Source: Rodentolepis nana (Eukaryota; Platyhelminthes; Cestoda; Cyclophyllidea; Hymenolepididae). Taken from it: a stretch of 64,000 nt of DNA. This document shows, piece after piece, positions 1 to 12,900 of the stretch. Within the stretch, counting starts at the first letter, position 1. Each line of letters starts with the position of its first letter. The notes below the pieces were generated by a model. The model was not told the origin of the DNA and searched no databases. It saw nothing but the letters and a program-made list of their open reading frames with translations. Location: the NCBI GenBank assembly GCA_900617975.1, contig UZAE01012019.1, positions 1-64,000 on the forward strand, in the 5' to 3' direction. The position numbers and the translations under genes were made by a program.

Positions 1-15
1 AGTTTAAGACTTATT

Positions 16-40
16 GGGGGGGGGGGGGGGGGGGGGGGGG
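16..40. repeat. Poly(G) tract, 25 bases
   Basis: Uninterrupted run of G on the plus strand, then T and three more G. One of 17 G or C homopolymers of at least 10 bases in this window. Confidence 0.95.
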
Positions 41-1539
41 TGGGATTTAGTCAATTATAATGAATACTCCTAAAAGAAATCTGAGGTATGAACTTTGAAT
101 TTAACAAAACAATGCTCGACTATATTTTTATGGTGTACTATTTTTCATGGTCGACGAATGCATCCTGTTCTTAAAGGCCTATGTCATCTAAATTAATCTT
201 AAGACCAATAGGAGCTGAACATCAAGGACATATGTTTTCTCAAGACAGCAAATAATGGAAACTGAGATGGGGTATGTGAAGTCATGTACTCGTCATTGCA
301 AGGAAGATTTATAACCCGAATTTCAATGCAAAATTGAAGTAAAGCTCTATTATCACCTCTATATTGTACACAAATTATACCAAGCTCAATTTAGAAAACC
401 CAGTGCGTAGCTTTTGGTTTCTGTAGACTGTGATTTCAAAATAACGAGCAATAATGTTATCGCTTTTTCTGTTTCCAAATGAAAAAATGCCTGCACATTC
501 TAAACCATGTCAAAAGTTTATTTAATTAAATAAACTTAATTTCATTTTGGTATGCAGACATGGCAAACAGGCGGGCAAAAGTCATTTTTGAACTTGTGAT
601 GAAATATCATCATGTGGTATTTAAATGGTCAAAATGAAGTGTATTTTAAAATTTTTTTGTGAAATTTCAAGTGACTACCCACCTCACAATTTGCGGAATT
701 ATCATTTTTGAAATTCCCTGAAGTATAATCCGTATTCGATGGTGCTTCTCCTCCTAAAATAGTAAGCAGGAAAAAAGTGAAATTTATATATCATTGCATG
801 AAAAAAATTAAAAAACTGATATCTAATTTAAGAGAAGAAGAGGAATATGAAATAATTTCCTTTTCACGTTACATTGTTATACAAAATAAGAACTTTCGTT
901 ACAATCGTTGTATTCATTTCAAATGCGCAAAATACGAAGTGAAATGTTATTTAGACTGATTGACTGTAAAATTTTTTATTGATGCCTAAAACAAGCTTGG
1001 AATGCTAATTTTGATTTCCAGTAGCTTTGAAAGTTCAGGCAGGGGCAAAATGATTTACAAAGAAAGTTCACACGGTAATTGCCTGTCAGCAAAATACTGC
1101 TACAGAAGATGAAACTGTTGGAAAAAAGGATTATTAGGATCTCAAAATATACATTTTAAGAAAGATAAATAATTGGTAATTTTACATTAATTGTTGCTCC
1201 TATTCTCTGTGACCACCCTGATTTAGAATATCCTTCAGATTACGAGGAAGAAGACAGATTTGTCGTATTTATTATTTCTTTGTAATTATTTCTTGTGAAA
1301 ATTTAATTATTAAAGTTTGCCATGGGATTGGTTGGCTGATAAGCCAATAATATTTTTGTAAGGGCATGAAAAAGGTTATTTCTAAATTCAAGTGGCCTGA
1401 GAACGAGCTCCACTCAAAGGAATTCTATAAGTTCTATTTAGGCCAGTGATTTTATTAAAAGTAAACTCCAATCGAATTTTAAGTCTATTTCGATGGTTTG
1501 AGGTAATCATAACGATTCACAGAGTTCAGTATCCTACTA

Positions 1540-1543
<4 letters not shown>

Positions 1544-1581
<38 letters not shown>
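1544..1581. repeat. (AT)n microsatellite
   Basis: About 19 perfect AT dinucleotide units in non-coding DNA. No gene overlaps it. Confidence 0.95.
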
Positions 1582-1585
<4 letters not shown>

Positions 1586-2989
1586 GATGCGATTTTAAAC
1601 AAATAGGCATATTACTTATCGTTAGGGGATAAATAAATTCATATGGCCGATGAATTGTAAGAAAGTCAATGCGATAAGTATTTTTATGATTAATCATTAT
1701 TAGGGTGGTCTATTTCAGCAAACACTCCAGTTATTGCAACAAATCTGCTAGAGCTGATGTAAAAGGTGCTTAACAAGTGACTTTTCTTAAAGGTCAATTA
1801 GGATGTGTGGTCTAGTTTCAGTTCTTTACCTTTCAATGCATTGTTGACATTTCGATCCCATCCCATAAGATATCATGTAATGCAAAATGGTAAAAATGGA
1901 TTATGTGCGCATGCATTTTGTTAAATAGTTCTTTACCGTGTAATCAATTCTGTCTTTTTTTCAAAATATGATTATTGAGCGCTTTTTCCTACCAAGGCAG
2001 CGAAAAGGGCACTTTCCTACTTCTTAATGCTTTTAATGCCTACTTAAAGTGAGTAGGGAAAGTTAATAGTTCAAAACAATACGACCAAAACTCGCATATT
2101 TTGAGCGCTCTACTCATGAAAAGGTGAAGTTAATCTCTATGTAGCATTTTCTGTAGTTAATTTTGTCATTTTTGCTTACAAAAAGGCTTGTGAAACTAAT
2201 CCAAGAAATTAAAATGAAAGCGCTAATGTAACATTTTGAACCCATCAAAATTAACTGCACAAAAAAGAAACAGAAATGGATGCAAGTGTAAAATGAAAGC
2301 ACTAACTATTCGTTAAAACAAGATGGTTGCTGAATAAATAACACATTTTCTTATTTTGAGAAACGACTTCTAATATTGAAATCACGGGGAAGCTAAAGTC
2401 CATTAAAACCGGTTAAATTACGTAATCAAGCAATATTTTCATCTGCTATTGTGATAACAGATATTAGAAATATGATGTAAGAAAGCAAATTCTATTGAAT
2501 TTTATGTATTTTACGGACGATCAAACCATTTCTTAATCAGTAGTCCTTTATGAATGCGTTTTTAAAGCTCATTTTCGACAGTGAGGACAGTGACACGAGG
2601 TCATCCTGATGAAAATTTCAATTTTGCCGAATTTCTTATTTGCCAGACAAAGATTTCGCTATTGGCGTAGTCAAACTCATAACTACTGGTAACGCGAATA
2701 CACTAGTCGCTACAACGTTAAGTTCTTTAAATAGGGGCCTTGTAATCGCATAGCTTCATACAATTTGTTTAAGAAAGATTGGTAGCAAAATCGATTCGAG
2801 AAAGGATTCCAACTTTCAAACATTTCTAACCTATAGGAAGTGGTGTTGGCTAAATATGATTAAAATAGCATTTTCAAAACCAAAATTAATTCCCTTCTTC
2901 AGAATTATTGAGATTAACAGATAAACAATAGAAACATTGAATAATTTTGGCTTATAACTATTTTCCTATTTAAATCACTATTATTCCTA

Positions 2990-2995
2990 TTTATT
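2990..2995 (-). terminator. Candidate poly(A) signal of the protocadherin gene
   Basis: Reads AATAAA on the minus strand, about 300 bases beyond the stop codon at 3294-3296. That spacing is reasonable for a flatworm 3' UTR. The hexamer is frequent by chance in AT-rich DNA, so the cleavage site is not established. Confidence 0.35.
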
Positions 2996-3293
2996 ATATC
3001 AAAATTAAGTATGGAAAGTTTCCATTCATTGCATTCATTATATGGGTGTGGTTAGTTTGCATCCCCTGCTAAAAATAATAAACAATAAAATCGTTTAAAT
3101 ACTCTCTAAATAGGCTAAACATTTGATTTAGGGAGTTAATTTGTAGTGCTTTAATTAATTAAAATGATATGCCGCTCTCTGGGAGCACGAATATATAAGA
3201 GAGAGATATAGTGAGCGAGTGAAGATGGGCAACTAAATTTCATTGTGCATAAATTTTGCTCTTTTCTGTGAATACACATTTAGATAACTGTTA

Positions 3294-3967
3294 TCAGCAC
3301 CCACCTTTTCGATTATGCTTCCCTCCGATAGAAAAATAAATGGATTTGCGTTTCACCAGGTACACTAATATCAAGGCTGCGCAGAGGAAGACCGCAAATA
3401 TCACGGCAACACAGATTATAACTGCTTCACTGACAGTCACTCCACTTCTTCTATTCGGCGAATTCTGCTTTTCGTATTCATTTCTCAAGTAGCGTTGTTT
3501 ATCTTCCCATTTTGAAAGAGATGACCAATCAGAACCAAGCTCATTATAAGCACTCTTATCCCACACATCTGCGTATTGACCAGCTTCTTCCAACTCCGTC
3601 ATGGATGTTTCCCCGGAAAACCGACTTGATCCAAAGTAGGAATTATCGTCTAGAGTATTGGGGTAGACACTACCTCCAGGATTTCCCCCTTTACTCATAA
3701 CTGGTCTACCCATTACAACGCGTAGACGGGTTGGAGTCGCACAACGCGGTGGAACCCCTTGGTCACAAGCTTCAAATTGAAGAAGATAGCTCGAAGCCTC
3801 CTTCACAGCTGGGTGAGCACTCTTGAGCACAAGTGATCCAGAAGTTGGATCCAAGTAGAAGATGTCATCAACATTTCCCGACGTGATTGCATAACGAATT
3901 TGACCGTTTCGACCAGCGTCTGGGTCATGAGCTTCTATCCGAATCAGTAGACGAGCGATTGGATTTG
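3294..3967 (-). CDS. Protocadherin exon 4: rest of repeat 7, linker, TM helix, short tail, stop
   Basis: Encodes residues 917-1140 and the stop. It begins after TTTTAG and completes repeat 7 (IEAHDPDAGRNGQIRY, then YLDPTSGSL). A membrane-proximal linker of about 90 residues rich in Ser, Asp, Tyr and Glu follows. The transmembrane helix is about 1097-1121 (EAVIICVAVIFAVFLCAALI…). The cytoplasmic tail is 19 residues, KRKSIYFSIGGKHNRKGGC. The tail has no CM1/CM2 motif and no catenin-binding region. The terminal Cys might be lipidated, but that is only a guess. Confidence 0.88.
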
Positions 3968-6900
3968 CTAAAATGTGGAATAAATTCACTATTTCGAAGG
4001 ATCATCCCTCCCCCTCTTTCCCTTACACTCCCTATTAAACAATTCCCATTTATCATGTCAGAAGTGCTAATCACGGAAATTATGCAATTAGTTAGCACCT
4101 CTCTGGTATATAGATCCACTTAACTTCTAAAGGTTATAATAATTAGGGCTCTAAATATAGCTTAAATTAAAGATTAAATTACCTCAACCTAGGTGCCAAT
4201 TTATATACTCTCATAGAAGTGGCATAATTCTTTTTTCTTTACTTATCACATTCTCTTCTGCAATTATAACTTTGTTCATCAAACTAAGTGGGCTTGACTA
4301 GCTTCATTAATATCTTGCAAAGAACTGCACTTTCTTTCTAATAATAACTATGTTTAAAAAAGAACAAGTTCATTAGCAAAGTTCGATGATTGAGCTTTTC
4401 TTGAAGTAAATTTGAGCTTTATTAGCTCTGTCAATTCAAAATTCTATCTCACACTGTAAGAAGATGAACTGCGTGTAGGCAAATTTAAAATTGCATACGA
4501 AAGATGAACCTTTGCCATCAGTCCGAAGATGAATCGTGAAATGATGATTTTGGAATGTGAGAGCTGTCCATTCAGTAAATGCTTTCTGCTTGAGTCCGAA
4601 GTTGAATGAAATTAAATTCTTTAGAAATTTGGTATTCCACCGACCTTTAATCCCCAACCCCCCCCCCCCCCCCCCCCCCCCCCCACCGCACATTGCAATT
4701 TGTAGGAATTTCTACTATTCGAGGTCAGTTGTCCCCAGAAGTAGAATGTATAAAAGTTCTTGGCGTTGCCAAATTTATCAAGAAAGCTCAAACAATCAGG
4801 GGGAATTGGAATAAACAAAGGGTTAAAATGGTCGTATCACTGTTCTCTAAATCTAATTAACTTTACAAATTCAGTGGATTATGTTGATATGGACTTTGAA
4901 CAGTTTGAATAATAAAAAGTTGAACCTTTCCCTCGCTTCATATGGGAAGCTCTTTTAATAAACGATTGCGAAGTAACAAAGCATTCTGGAACCGTTCTCA
5001 CACTCGGGCACTTCTCATGTTGATCAGAGTGGATCAGGATGGTTTGTTACTTTGGCGCGAAGGGGTGAGAGGGTAAACAATTTCTGTCATCTCACTTTGA
5101 TTAGTGCAGTCATAACTCATTCTGCCACCCGCAGTTCGGAAATCGCCGTGAATTTCAAATTATTCCATTTTATTTAGAAATTGCCTAAGCTCCACTGATG
5201 GATTTTAGGTCCAAATGCACTCGATCAATTTATAAGGAACTTAGTTCAAAGACGCTATAAGTGAAACGAAAATATATCAGAGGAAGATTCTAGGTCTTCG
5301 ACGACATTTGATATTCTGCTTATACCTGAATACGACTATTTAAAAATACTGTTTAAGTTGCCACAATTAACTCACTAGTTTCACCCTTTTAAACAGATTC
5401 ACTTATTATTCAACTTATTGGATATCAACAATTCTATGTAAAGTAATCAGCTTCACTCAATTTTCCTTGAAATCTATTCTGTAATTGGTCACTGAGAGAT
5501 CAATCATTGTCGGCGATATCAACTTACAGTTGGCATCGATAGAGCCCCCGTTACTGGGCAAGCGACTAACGGCAACAACTGGAATACGATCTTTGTCTGC
5601 GATGGGGGCTGACGCGGATGCAGACCCAGAGGATGAGGAAGCAGACTGGGAATCGAGACTGCCTTGGGGTGTTGGTGATGGTGAAGGGAATGCATCGCCC
5701 TCAAAGAGTGTTTCACCTCCTGGCGCTTTGCCATTGTCCAATGCTTCAGACACTGGTCGGATGAACACAGGGTCGTTGTCGTTCTCGTCCTAAAATAAAG
5801 TGACTGCGTGTCAGTCAACGCCAGGCATTAACTCAACAGCTACGCCTTAACAACAGCAATGTGATCGACCATTTATGCACCATTACCAACCCCCCCCCCC
5901 CTCCATCCAGTCTCCCAAGCCTTAACCTTAACTCCAATTCATGTCTGTTAACTAACACACTGCTGTCTATTGAAAGTTAATAAGCCAATTTCGAGGAACA
6001 TGTGAATGTAAAAATTTAGATACAACGATCTCTCCAGTTTAAACGATATTTTCTTTCGAATTGGAGTATAAGTTAGAGTAAGAGATGGTCATTGTGAAAG
6101 AGGCTTCAAAGATGAAACATTAAGACCTAATAATAAAATGTCTTGTAAACTTTTATTTCTATTTCAACCTGTAGATTGGAGGCCATATATTTCCGATTCG
6201 ATACAAATGGATATTCTGCATCGAAATTAGTTTTTGCAGAAGTCCTTTTCCCCCTAAAGTTCTTGAAAACTTTGCAAAAACTACTTATTAGAATGAAAAT
6301 CTCATTGTAGCTTTGACAGAAGTTCTAATAAAACCAACTTTCAAGTTACAAAAGGGGTTTGTAACCAATTTCTGATAAGTCTGACAGACGACTTGAGACT
6401 TCCTGTGAGATGTGAAATTCCCATTCAGAGACAAAGTATAGACTCTGCGACAATCGTCCTCGATTACCCTATTTTCTACACAAAGCGAGATCTCAAACTC
6501 AAGGAAAGTTATTGACAGATTCTTTTGTTATTTACCCTATCAGTGTTGGAGAGTAAAATTCACTCTCTTCGGAACATGCTGATTTAAGTATGCTTAACTT
6601 TTTCCACCACCACATACATCTAGTTTGTCCACGCAAACACTTGTAATTATTCATGATGGCAAATAATAATCGTAGCCTAGATCATGGTCATTTTAAATAG
6701 ACCCTTTTGGGATTTTTTCGAATATATAAAATATATTACACATATTAAAGAAAAAAATTCCGAGCAATTATTACTGGAAGTACAAATAACATTTAGCCAG
6801 GGTTTCAGTTCATTCACTTTGACCTTTTTGTGGCAATAAAGAAATTGGTCAAAAAATTCATGTCTTCACTTACTTAAAGTAAAATCACATGTGAGATTTA

Positions 6901-9900
6901 CACTTTTCGCATTGGCATTCGAAGCCAACATTATTGCAGATCGAATCGCTTTTATTTCTGAATCTTAAGCAGGCGAAGTAAATTTCCTTTTTTTAGCAAT
7001 TTAAATTCTTCCACCCTTTCAAGTTGATTCTACACTCCGCATTATAATAGGAGAAGAATTCAACCGCTAAACTATTAAAAAAAACAATCACTCATTTGTC
7101 AATTTACGTCTCAAACAACAGTTGTTCTTATGGACCAAGCGGTCCAAAATCCATGACACCAACATCTTGGTTGCTGTGCTGTTGATGTTTCCTATGTTAA
7201 TTAATGCCATAAATTTGATGAAAACCTCTTCTTGCCAAAGTCACATTAATTCGAGAGATGCTTGGAATCGATGCTACCTTATTTAATAGCGTGGCAAAAA
7301 AAGTGAAATTAAGTAGGAAGAGTTGAAAATAAACTCATGTAAAGATCTCACGACAATTTAATGCCACAAAATATGTTTTTGGATTAATGAAAAGGAAACT
7401 GGTCCTGGTGCAGATTTTTAAGCTCAGATGGACGCAAAGGCCATTGAAAATCCATCTTTCTACGCTAAAGGCCATAGAGGAAATTGCAGTGCTTTTAATT
7501 GTACGCAAATTGAGGTATTTAAGCTTGGCATTATCTCTCTCTCTCTCTTTGTAGGCGTTGCTTAAATGTACACAGTGATTTTCTTATTAAAACTATTTTA
7601 AGATGAATGAACAAATAGATGCTGTTTTGTGCCTGCATAAAACACTTAGGAGAGAAGTAAAGCGGTTGATGTGGAAGTACGGCTGCTACCGTGTCGTACG
7701 AAGAGGTTGATAACATTAGAGAGTTGCATGGCGGAACTGGTGGTGTAGCGAGAGTGCATGTCCGCTACAAATGAAGACAGAAACAACTAATAACTTGGCA
7801 GTGGCCTGCTAATTTCCCACATCCTTTTCTGTTGTCAACAGGAATGGAACTGACCTACGGTGTGTGGATAACTATATGCAGCTATAGACACATTAAATGA
7901 AATGACTATTTTTTTGTTTAGCTGTCTTAAAACTAAGAGAAATAATGGTAATTTTTACCTATCCTTCTTCAAATTTATGGAGCGAAATCACAAACTAAGT
8001 AGAAATAGACTGCCAAACATTTATTCAAACTAAGTATGTCTGAAGAAGTATCCTAACATAATGGTATATTAGTCATGCATAGTATTAAAAGGAAGACAAT
8101 CACTTTTAAAGTCATGGAGATACGTTATCCATGTCAGTCCATTTAGGTCTCATCTTAACGATTTTACACAGATTACTATTTATTACAATAGATTATTCTA
8201 CCTAACAATGAAAATGCAGAGTATTTCCTTTATGGCAACAGCGAGGTATGAAGAGTTTAAGGCACTACATTGAGTGCAGAGGCTCTTAGTTTACCACAAA
8301 CAATTCAGGAATTAATTTCCTTATTTATAAACCAAATCACATTTTGCGTGCTCTATGGAAATTTTAATGTCCAAACTCTCGTTTTAAAATGATAAAATGA
8401 AGGATAATTCTTATTTTGGGCCTCTTGATAGACGGAATAGTAGCGAGAATCACTTTTAAGGATATTTAAAATTATAAAAAAATATGGAGAAGCTTATAAT
8501 TTGCTAAATTTAAGTAATATTAAGGGAGATTGAAAATAGTTCCCTCTAAATTCTCAATGTGCTGTAATATTCAAAAAGTGTACTGGGTTAACGGTTCGCT
8601 GTGAAGTTCAAAAACGGTACGTATTTTTTTAATTTACATTGCCCTGAAGTGCATATTGAGAACGATAAAAACGCCATCACGACCTGTCGCACATTTTTTC
8701 AACAAAGAAGCATCTAACTATTTGAGAAACTGTGGCGAACGATTATGTTTAAACCGTCCTCACATTATATGGAATCTTTGAGCATTTTTTCTTTATAAAA
8801 AGTTGGTTAATTACTAGTTTCCGCAGTAATAAATAAAAAATGCCTCAATTATTTTAATTAAATTAACAAAGAACATGACAAATAGTTAGTAGGAGGTAGT
8901 CGAAAAGATCCCGCCATTAATGCTAAGATATCAAAGAGTTCTTCTTCGTTGAACTTTTCGACTAAAATTAAAACATCATGTTTCATGCTAGTTGGTCTAG
9001 CGTCCTCAATTAGCTTATTTTTCCAGTGATTAAGAAGAAATAGCGAACTCCTTTAGCGTTTCGACATAGCAGTGACAGAAAAGTCCAAAATTTTAAGTAA
9101 ACAATGCAATTATAAAATTGTCAGTTAAATTAAAGAAAAACAATTAAATAACTAATGAAGTCATTATTAGCTATTGTATTTACTTTTAAACAATAGAGAT
9201 ACATTTCAAATACCGTATCGAGTCGTCCTTATGTAATAATAAAAGAGAAGAAATAATTGAATTCAAGGCATTTAGTTTATATAAAATTCATGTACTTTTA
9301 TGGTCTTGGCTACTCCAAAAAAAATTACTTCTACCGATAAACACTGTCATCTATTTTTTTTTCTCTACATTTTTATTGTATACCAGAACTACTATTGACA
9401 GCATTGCAAACTGTCAAGGTGCCATTTTAAAGTGAGGCATGCTATTGCCTTTCGATGCAGAAAAGATGGAGCAAGATTCCCTATGTTAGTCGAAATTCCG
9501 TCATTAACGATGAAGAACATGTGATTTTGAAATGTTGTTTATCAACTTTAATGTCAGTTTGTTAACCTGTCAACTTTACGAACACGTTGGGTCGTTTAAC
9601 ACATGAAAAGTTGAGAGAAGTTGCCTAAAGTATCACCTTTAATTGTGGCAAAGACATCAACTAATTTGATCACTACGAGGTATGCTAACCTTGGAGATTC
9701 AAATCATTTGCACATATTGAATAAGCAGTAATGCAGAAAATTTGAGCACTATCCGTTGGGAAAATCCAGCCTAAATCGGACAGTTAATGGTTAATACTTC
9801 ATAGACAGATGGGTTCAATTGCGATTCTTGAAAGTTCACTTCTTAACGTCCGAAATTTCAAATTTCGTCAATTCCTTACCGTCATCAGTGCGTTTCTTGA

Positions 9901-12900
9901 CCTGCTTCCTCATTCAAATATCAATAATTGGTTGGTAATACTACGAGGTCTTAGCGAAGATCATAGCTCAAAGTTTAATCAAGGTCAAATTCAAGAATAA
10001 ATAATTTATTTGTATAGTTTCTATAAGCCTAGAGGATATAATATAGTGGTATCTGATGCAAAGTGACTGCCTACCAACCTGATTTACCTACCTCCTAACT
10101 AAAAACGCCTGAAAAGTGAATGGAAGAAAGGAGAGCATAAAGTATAAATTTGATTTTCTATAATTATCTTTATTTATATAACTCGTTTCTCATGCAATAT
10201 ATGTGACCAAAACCTGGAACCAGGTTAAATAAGCATCATCATATCATTTCTATTGGACAGATGAAAGATAGGGTGCATCATTTTGTTAGTTTAAAATTAA
10301 TCCTCTCGGCAGCTTCTCAGCAAAGCTATGTGCATATCTATCTTTTATATATGACAGTAATAATAAACTCATTAATAAAGAGACGCCTTATTTCAAGATA
10401 GCATTGGCCCCTCCAGGGAAAGGACAGAAGAGGATTAGTATTCATGCGTCCAATCAGGAACAACTAATTGCTCTAGTGGATGATAGTGATGGGCTCATAA
10501 CTTGTGGTGCATTATTTTTGCCTTTATAACTAGAAGAGTGGAGCTTTGGCGTTGATTAACATAGTAAATTTCAAAAAAATTGCAGATCGAAAATGCGCAC
10601 ATCAAGCGCTGTTTGGGATGATTCACAAACAGGTGTGAATGAAAATTTTAAATTCTGTCTAACAACAGGATAATATCAATAAACAGTCATAGATTACAAT
10701 CGAATGCAAATAAAAGGCTGCGTATTTTAGCTATTCTTTTAGATGTTGTGTATTCGCGGTTTGTTGGCAGTGAAGTAGCTACGACAAGTTGCGGATTAAT
10801 GATCTCCTAATACTGGGTCAAATACTCTTCTAAGCCAAAAGCTCTTTAGAAACCTAGGCGGAAATTGTTTACATTCACTCATATCCTTAATTGATGAAAA
10901 CATTGAGTTTGGATAGATCTGGAAATACTTCTCCCCCCCCCCCTCACTCGACCCACCTTACATAGTTCTATCAACATGGATATCTCGATCAGATCTCGTA
11001 AAATTTTGATACGTCATTTATATTTTTTAAATCGAAAGCAAATCCTGCATAAACCCCACCCCTTTGCCTCTAACGAAATGCGCATTCTGCGTATTTTGCA
11101 CCAAATCCAATTATGTAAATTGTGGCAGTTTTGTCCAATTAGTGGAACAGTTTCTTCCCCACTTGAGGTGGGTGGCATTACACACCAGGAAGTCCTTTCG
11201 CTTAATTCGTACAATGATTATCTATGAAAAGAAGATGATGACCCAACAACCCCAAGTCTTAAAATTGTAGGGAGATGAATTTCTATTCTTAATGAATATT
11301 CGAGTTTTAAATTAACTGCCATTACAAGACGTCAGGTAAAATATTGGATACGTTTCGACCGTATACTCCTTTGAAGACAGTTATACTTAATTATTAAAAT
11401 TTATTTGGGCCTAATTTTGTTTGACACTATAAGTAACTGTTTGAAGAGTTCGAAATCGTTCTATTGAGAGGCTTAAAGAAAACTAATTATTATCGAATAT
11501 CAATAACCTTAATGCCTTTATGCATACGGAATGTTTCACTGTATCAGTGAGGGTTAATAAAGCGGATTTGTTTCATGGCAACCTTAATATTTCCTTATGA
11601 ATGTTCTTACCTTGTCAGTTTTCAATATATATTTAACAGTTCCGCATAACTACCAGCTTTATATCTCTTTTTCTTTCAGTTGGTCATTCAACTCAATGAA
11701 GCTAACAGCTTGGTAAATATTTCTAAAAAAGTTCAGACTGATTCGGACGCCATTTTAATACTGATAACCATTGAGATTTTCTTCTTGTTTGAAATTGACT
11801 CAAAAATTAAAAACACTTTGGAATAAATCAGAAAAATGATGACAATAAGGCATTAAAAAGAAATTCCAATTCGAATTTTAATGATTTTCCATATAAGTCA
11901 CCCTACTTCAGAATTACACTTTTGGGAAAGTAGGCAGTTCAATAAGTAAATAAATCCGTTCTGATTTAAATTCACATTATATGAGTTAAATCTTGAAACC
12001 CAACTGTAGGAAAAATTGCCGTACCCGAAATTTATCATCAATGATTTGACACAGCTCCATTAATTGTCCTCTCAATGGAATAACGGACTTCTTTGGGTGG
12101 ATATATTATTTTTGAATAACTAAATTCTTCATATTCTGGCTTTTACCTTAAGAAATTTTTTATCGTCAAATTTAGATTTCATTATATTTAAACATTTTAA
12201 GCAGAAACTAATGTTTAATGACAGTTTGAGACTTTGGCTAACGTTATTGCCCTTTTAATGTCCTTTCTAATTTGACAACAAAGCAGTAAAGTAATCCCAG
12301 TTATCGATAATTAAATTTAAGTAGTTGAGTTTTATTTTTGCATAGGTAATACGTGACTATATTTAAAGTCTGACAAGATATGGGTACCACGCTTCGTGGT
12401 GTACTTCCATCCTATTAGTTGAAGAATGCATTCGACAGCTCTATGCGACAGGCCTCTTCAAGTCCACAAACGAGTTTATTGCTTAGCTGGAGTGAATCAG
12501 AACGCGACACACAGAGAGAGAGAGAGCTAGTAGAGAATTACTAGATGCGTTTTGTGCCCTAGTTTCAGACTTGCAACGTGCTAGCTCTTGTTCACAGGCA
12601 AAGACACATGCAGGAAATAGCACACACGTGGAATCAAGGAGAGTGACGCCTCGTGCTATATCTCTAGTGCTTCCAGATGTGTTGTGCCATACCGATAGGG
12701 GGTAGCAACCGAATGGGTGAGCCCTGAACATAACTTGATACCCCTCTTTCAAACCCACACTCCTCCCCCCCCCACCCCCACCCCCTCCCTCAACGCCCCT
12801 CATTTCACCTTCAACCACCCTGTGCGAAAGCGTTCGCGTGCACATTTTTCTTTGAATGTTTGCGGAGTTCTGTGGGCGCGCTAGAACCACCTGCATTTTA

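Larger units (their letters stand above)
1..3293. other. Non-coding left end, downstream of the protocadherin gene
   Basis: AT-rich sequence with stops in all frames; no open stretch here looks like a coding exon. It contains a 25-base poly(G) run near the left edge, a (TA)n microsatellite at about 1544-1581, and a possible minus-strand poly(A) signal at 2990-2995. The 300 bases next to position 3293 are probably the 3' UTR of the protocadherin gene. The rest shows nothing I can name. Confidence 0.6.

Noticed and set aside
3512..4123. Plus-strand open frames over protocadherin exon 4
   Set aside because: Shadows of the coding strand. The minus frame carries cadherin motifs, a TM helix and correct splice sites.
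4436..4818. Poly-Pro and poly-Gly proteins on both strands around 4.4-4.8 kb
   Set aside because: They are translations of the 27-base poly(C) tract inside protocadherin intron 3.
12483..12896. 137-codon minus-strand open frame with a Gly run
   Set aside because: Low-complexity product of C-rich DNA in intron 2. Exon 2 joins exon 3 in phase and completes a cadherin motif without it.
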